Under the pieces are notes generated by a model. It was given only the letters and a program-made list of their open reading frames with translations, was not told the DNA's origin and ran no database searches. From Microbacterium testaceum StLB037 (GTDB lineage Bacteria; Actinomycetota; Actinomycetes; Actinomycetales; Microbacteriaceae): a DNA stretch of 64,000 bases. This document shows positions 8,704 through 18,840 of this stretch, one piece after another. Made by a program: the position numbers and the translations under genes. The stretch spans positions 124,001 to 188,000 of the forward strand of contig NZ_VTQH01000001.1 in NCBI RefSeq assembly GCF_008763945.1. Reading direction: 5' to 3'. How positions within the stretch are numbered: the stretch's first letter is position 1; each line of letters opens with the position of its first letter.

Positions 8704-10040
8704 GAGGCCGAGACGGTCAGGGGGACGACGACCTTATTCGACCCGTACGACGCGGGGCCGGCGATCCCGTTCGCCGCGACGGACGAGGCGACGACGCCCA
8801 CGGCGTCTTGGTAGATCGCCCCGCTCGAGAGGAAGAGATCCGCACCGATCGGGGTGCTGCCGGACGGGACCTGGGTCGTGTCGCGCAGGGCGTTGCCCGA
8901 GACCATGAACAGGGCGTTCTGTCCGCTGCCGCTGCGGGCCACGGGCAGGAGGCGCTCGCCCGAGTAGTACGGGTTGGGCGTCAGCGCGCCGAAGGTCGAG
9001 ACCCCGGATGCCACGGCGCCGGTGCCGTAGGCGGAGGTTCCGTCCCAACTGACCCGGTAGATGTCGTCGTGCCACAGGAAAAGGTCGTCGGCGATCGGCG
9101 TCGCCCCCGAACCGGGGCCGCCCGCCGCACCGTACTCGGAGGCGGTGCGCACGTCGTTCTGCGGGACGCGCAGGATCCGCGCCGAGCCCGCCGTGGACAG
9201 GTAGGGCAGGTAGAAGATCCCGGAGGAGCCGTTGCCGCCGTCGTGTTCGATCAGCTGACCGGCCCGATCGACGTCGGCGGTGAGGGCGGACCCGCCGCGG
9301 TAGATCGTGTTGCCCGACAGGAACAGGTCCGCTGCGAGGGGCGTCGCGCCGGACGGAGTCCCCGTCGCGGCGGTGACCGTTCCCGAACTCGTGTCGTACA
9401 CCGCGGCGCTGCCGTCGGAGCGCCGGACCGGCAGAAGGAAGGAGCCGTTCTTGCTCGGCGCCTCGACGAGCCGGCCCACGGCGTCGATGCCCGTCGCCAC
9501 GGAGCCCGTCCCCGAGAGGTAGAGCGTTCCCCCGGAAAGGAAGTAGCCCTGCGCGATCGGAGTCGCCCCGGCCGGGATGCCGCTGGCGTCGGCGAGGCCG
9601 CTCGGCGAGGTGAGGATCTGCGAGTCGTACGCGGACAGGGACGCGGACGCTCCGGTGGCCCCGGAGGCCGTCGCCGACAGCGTTCCCGTCGCGGTGCCCG
9701 CGGGGACGTGGATCGTCCCGCAGGACACCGAACCGTCAGAGCCGGTGACCACGGTCGCGGTCGACCCGCCTCCATCGAACGTCCAGCCGCTCGACATCTG
9801 GAGCACCACGCTCACCCCCGCCGCGGCGGTCGACCCGTCGGCGGCGCGGACGACGGCGTCGGTGATCCTCCCGCACGATGTGCCGGCGTACGCGGACGCC
9901 GAGAACGACAGGGTCGTCCCCGACGCGGCGAACGCGGGGGTCGCGGCGACGAGGGCCACCGCGGGCACGGCCCACGCAGCCCCGTGGAGGATGACGCGCC
10001 GCGTGGGGTGCGCAGGAGTATGGGCGCCGGAGTGTCGCAC
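8697..10040 (-). CDS. Secreted repeat protein, first gene of the protease operon
   Basis: A 447-residue exported protein of unknown function. The GTG start is chosen because AGGAAGGA lies about 8 nt upstream; the open frame extends 100 codons further but without coding character. A Tat-like signal (PTRRVILHGAAW then a hydrophobic run to AFAA) precedes an Ig-like region with two cysteines (about 45-150). Four imperfect repeats of roughly 75-90 residues follow, each opening with a block like GATPIADDLFL and continuing with (N/D)TIYRG and a small-residue strand. Its stop overlaps the protease paralogue 3 start. It could be a surface adhesin or a partner of the proteases; that is inference from operon position. 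Confidence 0.7.
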   Translation of the reverse strand: MRHSGAHTPAHPTRRVILHGAAWAVPAVALVAATPAFAASGTTLSFSASAYAGTSCGRITDAVVRAADGSTAAAGVSVVLQMSSGWTFDGGGSTATVVTGSDGSVSCGTIHVPAGTATGTLSATASGATGASASLSAYDSQILTSPSGLADASGIPAGATPIAQGYFLSGGTLYLSGTGSVATGIDAVGRLVEAPSKNGSFLLPVRRSDGSAAVYDTSSGTVTAATGTPSGATPLAADLFLSGNTIYRGGSALTADVDRAGQLIEHDGGNGSSGIFYLPYLSTAGSARILRVPQNDVRTASEYGAAGGPGSGATPIADDLFLWHDDIYRVSWDGTSAYGTGAVASGVSTFGALTPNPYYSGERLLPVARSGSGQNALFMVSGNALRDTTQVPSGSTPIGADLFLSSGAIYQDAVGVVASSVAANGIAGPASYGSNKVVVPLTVSASC

Positions 10041-10312
10041 GGGGGTCCTTCCTGGACGGGCCGGGAGATCCCTTCGGGCGGCCCACGAATCGCGCTGACT
10101 ATTCCGTATGCGTGAACCATGCGGGGGCCCAGGGCTCGCGACCGAGAGCGGGTGAGAGCGGCGGGTCGTGGCATCCGGAGTCTGATCTGAGGCGATGTGG
10201 CCGCTCCAGGGCGTCCGCCGGCGCGCGCGGGTGAAGACGGCGGTCTCACCCGGCAGCTCACCCGAGAGGACGCCGCCATGGCGCCCGCGGCTGCCCCGGT
10301 AGACTTCAGCCA

Positions 10313-11788
10313 GTGAGCAGCACCCGGACCGAAGCCGCATACCTGCGCTCGGTGACGGCCTTCAAGAACCCCACTCTCGATCTGCTGCACGGGCGCTTCG
10401 CGCCGTTCGTCGTCGCCGTCCTGTCGATCGTGTTCACGCCCGATCGACCCGCCGTCGCCGTCGCGGACGCGCATGTCGAGGTGGCCGAGGCGATCGAGGA
10501 GTTGCGCGCCGCGGGCATCGACTCCGAGGACGATCGCCGGGTCCCCGCGGGTTCCGCGCGCGAGATCTGCCGCGGCTGGGTGCGCGTGGGCTGGCTGGGT
10601 CTGCAGATCGAAGACGACGTCGAGGTCTACCGCCTCTCCGCCCACGCCGTCGGCGCCCTCGAGATCGCCGGCCGCGCGGGAGGGGGCCGCGCCCGCGTCT
10701 CGCGCTCGCGCGTGCGGACCCTGCTCGACGCCGTCGACCGCCTCGCCCGCGACGCCGAGAGCGACCCGGAGCGACGCCGCGAAGCCCTGCTCGAGGAGCG
10801 CGCGGCCTTGGATGCCGAGATCGCCGCACTCGACGAGGGCGTGGTCGAACCGCTCGACGACGACCACCTGCTCGAAGAGGCCGAGAACGTCATCCACCTC
10901 GCGCGCGAGCTGCCTGCCGACTTCTCGCGCGTCGCCGAGTCGATCGCCGCGATGCAGCGCGACGTGGTCGCAGAGCTCCGGCGCGACGTGCGGCCGACCG
11001 GAGAGGTGCTGCGCGAGTACCTCGAGCGCGGCCGCCAGGTGATGCAGGCCACGCCCGAGGGGCGTGCGTTCCAGGGAGCGCTGCGCCTCATCGGCGACCC
11101 CGAGAACATCGACGACCTCACCGACCAGCTGCACGCCGTGCTCACCGAGCCGTTCTCGCGCCTCATGACCCCCGAGCAGCGCGGCGAGCTCGACGCGATC
11201 GCGCGCCGCGTCGAGGCCGGCGTGCAGGAGGTGCTGACCGCGCAGCGACGCGCCTCGCACGTCATCACCGCGCAGGTGCGCACGCACGACCCGATCCGCG
11301 ATCGCCAGGTCGACGACCTGCTGCGCGGGGTCATGGCGGGTTTGCACCGATGGAGCCAGACCCGCTCCCCCGGCCGCGTCGAACCGGTGCGGACGCTCCC
11401 GCTCGCCGACATCGGGCATCTGCGCCGCTCGCTCAGCGACGTGCGTCCTCCCGGGGCGCCGGAGCCGTTGGCATCCGGAACCGAAGACGTCGAGTTCGTC
11501 GACGCCGACACGCGCGCGTGGGGCGGGCCGCACTACGCCGAGCTCGAGGCCTACGTCGCCACCCTCGGCGAGGGCTTCGACCTCGCGACCGCGTTCGCGG
11601 GGGTGGATGCCGACACCCGCCGCCCCGTCGACCTCGTGGGTCTGCTCGAGATCGTCCACCGCGACGGACTCGTCGAGCACGACGACGTCTCGATCGTCGA
11701 GGCCGTGCGCCCCGACGGCACGACCCGACGCTTCGCTTTCGGGGCGGTCACCGCCTCCCGCACGACAGAAACGGATGCCGATGACTGA
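10313..11788 (+). CDS. jetA: Wadjet-like protein JetA (DUF3375)
   Basis: A 491-residue protein with the DUF3375 layout. An N-terminal helical part ([21 protein letters not shown]) is followed by a coiled-coil section ([20 protein letters not shown]), then the region with LPADFSRV and TPEGRAFQG that is typical of the family. In Wadjet systems JetA is the kleisin-like subunit of an SMC-type complex that recognises small circular DNA. It starts at GTG and overlaps jetB. Family assignment rests on the alignment I can recall together with the gene order jetA-jetB-jetC, which is characteristic. Confidence 0.82.
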   Translation: MSSTRTEAAYLRSVTAFKNPTLDLLHGRFAPFVVAVLSIVFTPDRPAVAVADAHVEVAEAIEELRAAGIDSEDDRRVPAGSAREICRGWVRVGWLGLQIEDDVEVYRLSAHAVGALEIAGRAGGGRARVSRSRVRTLLDAVDRLARDAESDPERRREALLEERAALDAEIAALDEGVVEPLDDDHLLEEAENVIHLARELPADFSRVAESIAAMQRDVVAELRRDVRPTGEVLREYLERGRQVMQATPEGRAFQGALRLIGDPENIDDLTDQLHAVLTEPFSRLMTPEQRGELDAIARRVEAGVQEVLTAQRRASHVITAQVRTHDPIRDRQVDDLLRGVMAGLHRWSQTRSPGRVEPVRTLPLADIGHLRRSLSDVRPPGAPEPLASGTEDVEFVDADTRAWGGPHYAELEAYVATLGEGFDLATAFAGVDADTRRPVDLVGLLEIVHRDGLVEHDDVSIVEAVRPDGTTRRFAFGAVTASRTTETDADD

Positions 11789-12515
11789 CATCGACCCGTC
11801 CGCCCCCGACACGGACGCCCCCGCCTTCATCGCCCCCGTCGCGATGGAGAACGACCCCGACGCGCTGTTCGCCGGGGACCGCGGCACGCTGGACGCTGAC
11901 GTGCGGCGCGTGCTCGTGCGCATCCTGCAGCGGCGGTTCCTGGTCGCCGAGAGCTCGCCCGCTGAGTGGAAGCTGCTGCTCGAGCACCAGCAGATGATCG
12001 AGTCGCGCCTGAACGACCTGTTCGTGCGACTCGTCGTCGACCACGCGCGCGGCGTCGCCTACAAGGAGCAGGTGCGCAGCGACGAGCTCGACGTGCCGAT
12101 CCTGCTGAAGGACGAAGCGTACTCGCGCGCCGAGACGCTCGTGCTGGTGTACCTGCGCACGGTGTTCCAGCGCGAGACGACCGCGGGCACCGCATCGGCG
12201 CGCGTCGACGTCGAAGAGGTCGAGCAGACCGTGCTCACCTACTTCAGCGAGACCGACGGCACGCGCGCGAGCCAGCAGCGGGCGGTGCGCACCGCGATCG
12301 CGCGCCTCGACCGCGAGGGCATCATCGAGGAGGAGTCCGAGGGTCGCTACCGCATCGGGCCGCTCATCGAGATCGTGCTCAGCGCCGAGGTGCTGCGCGA
12401 GCTGCAGCGGTGGTTGGACGAGCAGACACGGGATGCCGGCACCCCGGCGCCCCTGATCAATGACGCCGACGCCGAGGCCGTGGCATCCGGAATTCTCGAG
12501 GAGGAGCGCGCATGA
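11781..12515 (+). CDS. jetB: Wadjet-like protein JetB (DUF4194)
   Basis: A 244-residue DUF4194 protein, the KITE-like winged-helix partner in Wadjet. The N-terminal half holds the block [19 protein letters not shown]. The C-terminal half has the winged-helix signature [16 protein letters not shown] followed by YRIGP. I place the start at the ATG that overlaps the jetA stop in ATGACTGA; another in-frame ATG lies 6 nt upstream (11775). The end overlaps the jetC start in ATGA. The tight overlaps imply a single translation unit and stoichiometric assembly. Confidence 0.82.
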   Translation: MTDIDPSAPDTDAPAFIAPVAMENDPDALFAGDRGTLDADVRRVLVRILQRRFLVAESSPAEWKLLLEHQQMIESRLNDLFVRLVVDHARGVAYKEQVRSDELDVPILLKDEAYSRAETLVLVYLRTVFQRETTAGTASARVDVEEVEQTVLTYFSETDGTRASQQRAVRTAIARLDREGIIEEESEGRYRIGPLIEIVLSAEVLRELQRWLDEQTRDAGTPAPLINDADAEAVASGILEEERA

Positions 12516-15500
12516 CGATGCTCGAGACACTGTTCGGGCTGATCCCCGCTGCCTCGCGCGGGCAGCAGTGGGTCGCCGAAGACCTGCAGCTGATCAACTG
12601 GGGCGGATACGACGGCACCCACCGCGTGCGCTTCGCGCCGACCGCGACGCTGCTGTGCGGGGGGTCGGGCTCGGGCAAATCCACCCTCATGGACGCGTAC
12701 GTCGCGCTGATGATGCCGCACACGACCCCCTTCAACGGCGCCTCGAACGGCGCGGTCGTCGGGCGTCCGCGCGGACAGGAGCAGCGCAACATCCTCTCCT
12801 ACGGCCGCGGCAAGCTCGACGAATCGCGCACCGACGAGGGCACCAAGGTGCGGGTGCTGCGCGGCGACGGCGTCGACACGTGGACCGCGATCGGCATGAC
12901 CTGGGCCGACCACGACGGCGCCCGCTTCACGGCCGTGCGGGCCTGGTACTTCCCCGCGGCAGCCCGCACGCTCGACGACGCCGTGAAGATGCGCGCGACC
13001 GTGCACGGGGCGTTCGACCTGCGCCAGCTCGAGCGGGCGGCGCAGAGCCACCTCTCCGACTCGGCGGTGCGGGCGACGGGCCTCGACACCCTCGCGACCG
13101 ACCGCGAGTTCTCGGCACGCCTGCACGCGGTGCTCGGTATCGGGGCGGCGGGCGCGGGGGCGAAGGCGATGAGCCTGCTCGCGCGCATCCAGGCCGGGCA
13201 GCAGATCACCACCGTCGACGACCTGTACAAGCGCATGGTGCTCGAAGAGCCCGAGACCCTCGCCGTCGCCGACGCGGTCGTCACGCACTTCGACGGGCTC
13301 GAGTCGACGCGCACGCGCATGCTCGAGGCCCGCCAGCAGGTGCGGGCCCTGCAGCCGATCCGCGGCATGAAGACGCGCATCGACGACGCCGCCGAGCGGC
13401 TGCGCCTGATCGACGCGCTCGGGCGCTTCGGCGACCCCGAGTCGCGCGCGTCGCTCTGGCGCGCGCAGCGCCGGGTCGACCTGCTCGAAGCGGTCGAGGC
13501 CGAGCTGCGCGATCGCACGCACGCGACCGACGCGCTCGTGCGCGAACGCCAGGCCCTCGCCGACGCGGCGGAGGCGGAGCGAGAAGGCCTCGGCGACGTG
13601 CTGCGCGCCGCCGGCGGCGACCGGCTCGACGCGGCCCAGCGGGAGCTGCGCACCCTCGAGCGACGCCTGGCCGGCATGCAGCGCGACCGCGAACGGTTCG
13701 AGGCGGCACTCGCCGTGCTCTCGGCCGAGGTCGCCACCGAGAAGCAGTTCGCCGCGCTCGTCGCCGAGGCGCGTCGCACCCTCGCCGACACGGATGCCAA
13801 GAGCGCGGTGCGCGACGCCTTCGTCGCCGCCAGCAGCCGGCACACCGACCTGCGCCAGCAGCTCGCCGCCCTCGAGGCCGAGCACCGGCGCACGCAGACC
13901 CGCGACGACAACATCCCCCCGCGTCTGCACGAGGCGCGCGAGGCGCTGGCCGAGGCCGCGGGGCTCACCGCAGCCGAGCTGCCCTTCGTCGCCGAGCTCG
14001 TCGACGTGCGCACCGAGTTCGAGCCGTGGCGCGGGGCCTTCACCCTCGCCCTCGGTGGATTCGCGACGACGCTGCTGGTCGACGCCGCGCACCTTCCGGC
14101 GTTCCGGTCCGCCATCGACGGCGTGCGTCTCGGGGAGCGGCTGCGGTTCGAGGGCGTGCCGACCGACCTGCCCGAGCGCGGGGCGCTGGATCCGGCGACC
14201 TTGCCCGGGCGCCTGGAGTTCCGCTCCTCCCCCTTCACCGGCTGGCTCCAGGACCGCCTCGAGCAGCAGTTCGCGTTCGTGTGCGTGGATGCCGCATCCG
14301 AGCTGTCGCAGCACCGCATGGCCCTCACCATCTCGGGCCAGACCAGCCAGGGCGCCCGCGGCGCGCACGGCGGGTCGGCGCGGCAGAGCATCCTCGGGTT
14401 CTCCTCGCGCGTGCGGCTCACCGAGCTCGGCGAGCAGATCGTGACCGCGCGACGCGAGTTCACCGCCGCCAAGGCCGCGGTCGACGAAGCCGCCGCCGCC
14501 CTCGACGCCTTCGACGACCGGCGCGGCGCCTACGAGAAGATCGCGGATCTGTCGTGGGACCAGGTCGACGTGGCATCCGTTCAGCGCGAACTCGACCGCT
14601 GGAACGAGACCGTCGTCGAGATCACCGCGGGCAATCCCCGCATCGCGGAGCTGCAGGATCAGATCTCGGGCGCGAAGGCGCGCGTGGCGCGACTGCGTGA
14701 GGAGATCGGCGGGGCGAAGACCGAGCAGCAGACGCTCGCCGCGCGCTGGGCCGAGATCACCGACGACGTGGATGCCGCGCAGATCCTGCTCGAGCGGGCC
14801 GAGGACCACGAGATGGCGCTCACCCCCGACGAGGTCGACTACCTCGACGGGTTGTTCGTGGCGCCCTCCGGCGACGACGTCTCGCCCTCGCAGCGACTCG
14901 CACGCTTCGACGCGGCCCTCGAATCGGCGTCGAAGCGCCTGCTCGAGGAGCAGCGCGCGGCCCAGGAGACCTGGAGCGACCAGCGCGAGAGCCTGCGCCG
15001 CACCATGACCGCGTTCACCGACCGGTGGCCGAGCCCCAACCTGCTCGCCGACCCCGACGAGGCGCTCGGCGACTTCGAGCGGATCCTCGTCGAGCTCGAG
15101 GCCAGCGGCCTGCACGAACTCGAAGCGGAATGGCGCGACTCTCTGCTGCGCCTGTCGGGCAACGACCTCACGAGCCTCGACTCCGCGCTCACCCGGGCGC
15201 TGCGCGAGATCCGCGAGCGCATCGCCCCGATCAACGACATCATGCAGGACCTGCCGTTCTACGACGATGAGCACCGGCTGCAGATCGTGCCGCGCGAGAG
15301 CCAGTCCGAGGTGCGCAAGCGCTTCCGCCGCGAGCTGCGCGACGTGCGCGCGGCGATCGACGCGGCCGCATCCGACGAGGAGCGCGAGGCCGTGTACGGG
15401 CGCATGGCCCGGCTCATCGGTCGGATCCGTCCCACCGCCCCCGACTTCGCCGACCTCATCGACGTGCGCAATCACGTGCGGGTCAGCGCCGAGCGCTTCC

Positions 15501-15865
15501 GCGCCGACACCGGCGAGCACGTCGCGCTGTACGACCACATCGGCGAGAAGTCGGGCGGCGAGTCGCAGGAGCTCATCGCCTTCATCGTCGGCGCCGCCTT
15601 GCGGTATCAGCTGGGGGATGCCGGATCGGAGCGGCCGCGGTACGCGCCCGTCTTCCTCGACGAGGCGCTCATCAAGGCCGACGCGCACTTCACCAAGCGC
15701 GCGATCGGAGCCTGGCGCGGGCTCGGCTTCCAGCTCGTCATCGGGGCGCCGAACGACAAGTACAGCGCGATCGAGCCGCACGTCGACGTCGAGTACGACA
15801 TCCTCAAGGACACCCGCGGGCGCTCGTGGGCCAAGGCGAAGGTCGGGGTTCCGGCCGGGGCGTAG
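12512..15865 (+). CDS. jetC: Wadjet-like SMC-type ATPase JetC
   Basis: A 1,117-residue SMC-like ATPase. The Walker A motif is near residues 50-58 (GGSGSGKST). Long coiled-coil segments run from about 280 to 900 with a central hinge-like globular stretch (about 480-620). Near the C terminus lie the ABC signature GEKSGGESQ and a Walker B-like YAPVFLDEA. JetC is the loop-extruding motor that compacts or detects plasmid-sized circles. The usual fourth gene, jetD (TOPRIM-like nuclease, DUF3322/DUF2220), does not follow. The next gene is convergent and unrelated. Without JetD, cleavage of invading DNA would not be expected from this locus alone. Confidence 0.85.
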   Translation: MTMLETLFGLIPAASRGQQWVAEDLQLINWGGYDGTHRVRFAPTATLLCGGSGSGKSTLMDAYVALMMPHTTPFNGASNGAVVGRPRGQEQRNILSYGRGKLDESRTDEGTKVRVLRGDGVDTWTAIGMTWADHDGARFTAVRAWYFPAAARTLDDAVKMRATVHGAFDLRQLERAAQSHLSDSAVRATGLDTLATDREFSARLHAVLGIGAAGAGAKAMSLLARIQAGQQITTVDDLYKRMVLEEPETLAVADAVVTHFDGLESTRTRMLEARQQVRALQPIRGMKTRIDDAAERLRLIDALGRFGDPESRASLWRAQRRVDLLEAVEAELRDRTHATDALVRERQALADAAEAEREGLGDVLRAAGGDRLDAAQRELRTLERRLAGMQRDRERFEAALAVLSAEVATEKQFAALVAEARRTLADTDAKSAVRDAFVAASSRHTDLRQQLAALEAEHRRTQTRDDNIPPRLHEAREALAEAAGLTAAELPFVAELVDVRTEFEPWRGAFTLALGGFATTLLVDAAHLPAFRSAIDGVRLGERLRFEGVPTDLPERGALDPATLPGRLEFRSSPFTGWLQDRLEQQFAFVCVDAASELSQHRMALTISGQTSQGARGAHGGSARQSILGFSSRVRLTELGEQIVTARREFTAAKAAVDEAAAALDAFDDRRGAYEKIADLSWDQVDVASVQRELDRWNETVVEITAGNPRIAELQDQISGAKARVARLREEIGGAKTEQQTLAARWAEITDDVDAAQILLERAEDHEMALTPDEVDYLDGLFVAPSGDDVSPSQRLARFDAALESASKRLLEEQRAAQETWSDQRESLRRTMTAFTDRWPSPNLLADPDEALGDFERILVELEASGLHELEAEWRDSLLRLSGNDLTSLDSALTRALREIRERIAPINDIMQDLPFYDDEHRLQIVPRESQSEVRKRFRRELRDVRAAIDAAASDEEREAVYGRMARLIGRIRPTAPDFADLIDVRNHVRVSAERFRADTGEHVALYDHIGEKSGGESQELIAFIVGAALRYQLGDAGSERPRYAPVFLDEALIKADAHFTKRAIGAWRGLGFQLVIGAPNDKYSAIEPHVDVEYDILKDTRGRSWAKAKVGVPAGA

Positions 15866-15920
15866 GGGGTGTGCCCGGCGGGGGCGGGGCTGCGCGGCCG
15901 GGGCGGGGCTGGGGCGCGGG

Positions 15921-16140
15921 GTAACCTCAGCGATTCGCGTGACCTCAGTCGGGATCGGCGCGTCGGGGCTGAGATTGTGCGAATCACTGACTCTGTGAGG
16001 CCACGCAGGTGCCGCGCGGGGCGCGGGGAATTCCGCTGCACTGCCGGGGCGCGGGACTGGGGCGCGGGCGTAACCTCAGCGATTCGCGCAACCTCAGTCC
16101 GAACCGGCGCGTCGGGGCTGAGATTGTGCGAATCGCCGAG
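15921..16140. repeat. Two palindromic intergenic repeats between convergent genes
   Basis: Two copies (15921-15990 and 16071-16140) of a roughly 70-bp element. Each has a left arm like GCGATTCGCGCAACCTCAG and a right arm CTGAGATTGTGCGAATCGC that is its reverse complement with two mismatches in copy 2, separated by about 22 bp. Each could fold into a long hairpin. The elements fill the space between jetC and a convergent gene, so they may act as bidirectional terminators. The same family reappears at 62480-62860. No protein-coding signal is present in 15866-16153. Confidence 0.8.
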
Positions 16141-16153
16141 CTTGCGGGCGCGG

Positions 16154-16933
16154 TCAGCCCTCGCGGGCCCGCAGAGCGTCGTCGACTCCGCGCAGGGCGA
16201 CGGAGCCGGGGCCATCGAGAGCCGCGCGCGCCGATGGAACATGGCGGAAGTACTGCACCACAGTGGCCACTTGATTGGGGTCGGACCCGAGCGCGAGCAT
16301 CGGCGCTTCGACACGCGGACCGGCATCGTCGGCGATGAGGGTGAGTTTGGCGACGGGGCCGGTGCCCACCCCCACCTCCGCAAGCTCGTCCCAACTCCAG
16401 TCGACACGACCGCGACCACGGATGCCGGCGAGGCCCCCGGACGTCAGGTGCAGGCCGGCCGGTTCGCGCAGACGCACGGCGTTCACGACGATCACGCCGA
16501 GGCCGAGTACTCCGAGAGCGTATGGCGCGCGCGTGAGCAGGAATGACGGCATGGTGTCCAGATCCGCGACGTCGACCACGATCTGCGCGACAGCGGGGAG
16601 CAGCAGCAGGCCGCCGAGCACGAAGGGCACAGCGGTCGCAGCCGGGGCGGGGCGGAACCAAATCCCGGATGCCGACTCATCGATGCGCACGAGACGTTCC
16701 TGGATCGTGCCGAAGAGCGCGTGCAGGCAGGCCGCGGCTCCGAGGATGGTGAGGGTCAGCGCCCCCATCACCAGGCGCAGTCCGAGCCTGTCGTCGGCGA
16801 CAGCCATGAGGACGGGAAGCACGGCGAACACGACGACGACGGCGACGAGCCACGAAGGCCGGCGGCCGTTCGGGAAGACGGGAACGCGGGGGGCGGTGGA
16901 CGGGAGTCTCGGTGACGTCCTGCTGATGGCCAC
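16154..16933 (-). CDS. Membrane protein of unknown function, last gene of WXG module 1
   Basis: A 259-residue protein with four hydrophobic segments in two pairs (about 28-48/53-75 and 100-122/134-152). A soluble C-terminal part of about 100 residues resembles bacterial PH-like domains (LHLTSGGLAGIRGRGRVDWS). It begins 3 nt after the stop of the WXG-type protein gene, so it belongs to that operon. In such modules the last gene often encodes an immunity or membrane-partner protein; that role is inferred from position only. Confidence 0.6.
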   Translation of the reverse strand: MAISRTSPRLPSTAPRVPVFPNGRRPSWLVAVVVVFAVLPVLMAVADDRLGLRLVMGALTLTILGAAACLHALFGTIQERLVRIDESASGIWFRPAPAATAVPFVLGGLLLLPAVAQIVVDVADLDTMPSFLLTRAPYALGVLGLGVIVVNAVRLREPAGLHLTSGGLAGIRGRGRVDWSWDELAEVGVGTGPVAKLTLIADDAGPRVEAPMLALGSDPNQVATVVQYFRHVPSARAALDGPGSVALRGVDDALRAREG

Positions 16934-16935
16934 GG

Positions 16936-18105
16936 TCAGTCTGCTCCTTGGTACGGCTGCGATCGGGGGGACGGCGGGACATACCCTTCGAGCCGCGGTG
17001 GCCGTCCGGTGAAGAAATCGTCGATGGTTTCACGGGAATCGAGGGGGACGGCGGCTTCCCACAGCCACCTGGCCCCCGCACCGATTGCTAGGCCACCGAC
17101 GACTGTTCCGCCGATCACCCATCCGACCGGGTTGCTTCCGAGCGCTGCTGCCGCAGCCCCGCCCGCGGCCGCACCCCCGGCCCCGCCTGCCATTCCGCCC
17201 GCGATCTCGGCGACACCGGAGCTGAGCGAACCCCCGTCTGCGACATCAGCGGCGAGGGAGACGACATCGATCACGTTGCCGGCGATCGGGAGCACGCGGG
17301 TCACGCGCGACACGCGGCCGATCTGCTCCGCCAATTCCTCCACCCCCGCACGCATCCCGTGCGGGTCAGCCGCCTCAGCCGCCGCCCGCAACGCCGGGTT
17401 GCCGGACCGGAGCTGATCGCGGAAGGTCTCCGCCGCGGACTGGAGGGAGTCGTGGTCTTTGCGCCAGGTGCTGAGCGTCTGGTCGTAAAAGCTCTCGTAC
17501 CCGTCGAGCACGGATGTCGCGAGGGATTCGTTGCCTTTGGCCGCGATGGCCGACACCGTGCCGGCAAGCTTCTGCAGGCCCTCGACACGAGCAATGAGCG
17601 GGGCCATGTGCTCTCCGACCCACGCGTCGAGCTCGCCGATCATCGTCCCGATCTGCGCGCCGAGATCGTTGTAGCTCGCAATCCGCGAGACGTATTCGTC
17701 ATACGCCTCGAGATCAGCGGCGGGCGCGCCCGGACCCGGGCAGTACGCGAGAGACGTCGTCGGTGGAAGCACCGTCGTGCCGATGACCTCGAGGCCCACC
17801 GCCGCAGCTTGGGATCGGAGCGTACCGGCGTCTTCCTGCGCGCGTTCGAGTCGGCCGGCGTACGCGCGGAACACCTCAACCGCGTCGCTCGTGTAGCTGC
17901 CCACTTCTCCCGCCCGGTCGCGGACGTCGCCGACCGCAGACCGCCAGGCGGTGCCGGCTTCGCCCGTCCAGTAGTTGTTCGAGTCGCCCCACAAGTAGGT
18001 GAGTTCAAGATCAGCGCCCGTGAAGGCGTTCTTCACGCGATCGAGCCAGTCCGCGACGGCGCGCACGCTCGCCGGGTCACCGGGGATTCTCGCGTCGATC
18101 GGCAT
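16936..18105 (-). CDS. WXG100-superfamily protein with glycine-rich hydrophobic C terminus (putative type VII-like substrate)
   Basis: A 389-residue protein. The first 110 residues form an alpha-helical WXG-like hairpin with the turn YWTGEAG. A helical middle part follows. Residues about 275-350 are a long Gly/Ala-rich hydrophobic stretch (GGMAGGAGGAAAGG) that could insert into membrane. The C terminus is short and polar. It starts 1 nt inside the stop of the upstream small helical gene. The plan resembles LXG/WXG polymorphic toxins, but I see no known enzymatic toxin domain; a pore-forming or structural role is possible. No ESX secretion machinery is in the window. Confidence 0.6.
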   Translation of the reverse strand: MPIDARIPGDPASVRAVADWLDRVKNAFTGADLELTYLWGDSNNYWTGEAGTAWRSAVGDVRDRAGEVGSYTSDAVEVFRAYAGRLERAQEDAGTLRSQAAAVGLEVIGTTVLPPTTSLAYCPGPGAPAADLEAYDEYVSRIASYNDLGAQIGTMIGELDAWVGEHMAPLIARVEGLQKLAGTVSAIAAKGNESLATSVLDGYESFYDQTLSTWRKDHDSLQSAAETFRDQLRSGNPALRAAAEAADPHGMRAGVEELAEQIGRVSRVTRVLPIAGNVIDVVSLAADVADGGSLSSGVAEIAGGMAGGAGGAAAGGAAAAALGSNPVGWVIGGTVVGGLAIGAGARWLWEAAVPLDSRETIDDFFTGRPPRLEGYVPPSPRSQPYQGAD

Positions 18106-18401
18106 CAGTCCTCGAGCCCCTCTTCGAGGTGCGAAATTTCGCTCAGCACCTGCTCCTCGGTCGCCTGCACGTCGTCGAGGACACTGTCCGTCACCGCGCC
18201 CACGAGGCGAACGGCTCCGGAGTATTCATTCGCCGCCTCAGCTGCGGCGCCCGCGATGAAGCCGATCAGGGCGGATGCCGCTCCGCCGTCGGCCGCGGCG
18301 GGCACGGAGGCGAGTGCCTCGTCGATTCCGTCGAGCTCGTCGACGATGAGGCCCATTCGCCGCGTCATGTTGTCGCGGTCGACGTAGATAGGGTCGCTCA
18401 C
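18105..18401 (-). CDS. Small WXG100-like helical partner protein
   Basis: A 98-residue, acidic, helical protein starting at GTG. The start overlaps the stop of the SAV_915-like gene in GTGA, which decides the start despite a longer open frame. Two helical halves flank a small-residue turn (LIGFIAGAAAEAANEYSGAV). Size and position next to a larger WXG-type protein suggest a heterodimer partner or chaperone of the ESX type, although a canonical WXG motif is missing. Confidence 0.6.
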   Translation of the reverse strand: MSDPIYVDRDNMTRRMGLIVDELDGIDEALASVPAAADGGAASALIGFIAGAAAEAANEYSGAVRLVGAVTDSVLDDVQATEEQVLSEISHLEEGLED

Positions 18402-18682
18402 CCGAGTCGCCCGTCTCGTCGCGCATGCGGTGGCACGTCGAGGTCGAAGGCCACGACGTCGAACGGTTGCGCCTGGCGGACCCGGTCGAGCTCCGAAGTC
18501 ATCAACAGCATCCACGGCTGCTCGCGCCCGCAGGCGTCGGCGAGCCTGTCGAGAGCCGTATACGCGAGCAAACCGCGGCGGCCGTCGACGAGCGTCTGCA
18601 CGACAGCCTGCTGGCCGCGCCCATCGGGATCGCCCACCAGGGGCAGATAGAGGGCGGGCGGCACGATGACCTCTCGCCGCAT
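18398..18682 (-). CDS. SAV_915/SseB-like protein
   Basis: A 94-residue protein. The second in-frame ATG is used because GGGGAG lies 6 nt upstream; a first ATG at 18712 lacks a site. Motifs LLAYTALDRLADACG and QPWMLL are typical of the SAV_915 family found beside ESX/WXG genes in actinobacteria. It is the first gene of a four-gene minus-strand operon with overlaps GTGA and TGATG. Function of the family is unknown. Confidence 0.65.
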   Translation of the reverse strand: MRREVIVPPALYLPLVGDPDGRGQQAVVQTLVDGRRGLLAYTALDRLADACGREQPWMLLMTSELDRVRQAQPFDVVAFDLDVPPHARRDGRLG

Positions 18683-18840
18683 CGTGTCTCCCCTGCTTCC
18701 GCCGAGCGCCATCGTAGATCCCCCGTCTCCGAACCGTCCCGACAGCCTAATGCGGTCGGCGACGTTCCCCCCACGAGCGCTCGGGAATGTCCGAGCCTGT
18801 CTCTACGCTGTGTCCAGGGGCACGGCGAAGGGCGGCAGGC

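Noticed and set aside
5344..8814. 1,156-codon plus-strand frame across two protease genes
   Set aside because: The opposite strand holds S8 catalytic blocks with ribosome sites; this frame has only Arg/Gly/Asp-rich filler.
12347..15781. 1,144-codon minus-strand frame opposite jetC
   Set aside because: jetC has Walker A, ABC signature and Walker B in the plus frame; the minus frame has none and no coding motif.
15866..16153. Possible jetD remnant after jetC
   Set aside because: No DUF3322/DUF2220-like segment in any frame; only palindromic repeats are present.
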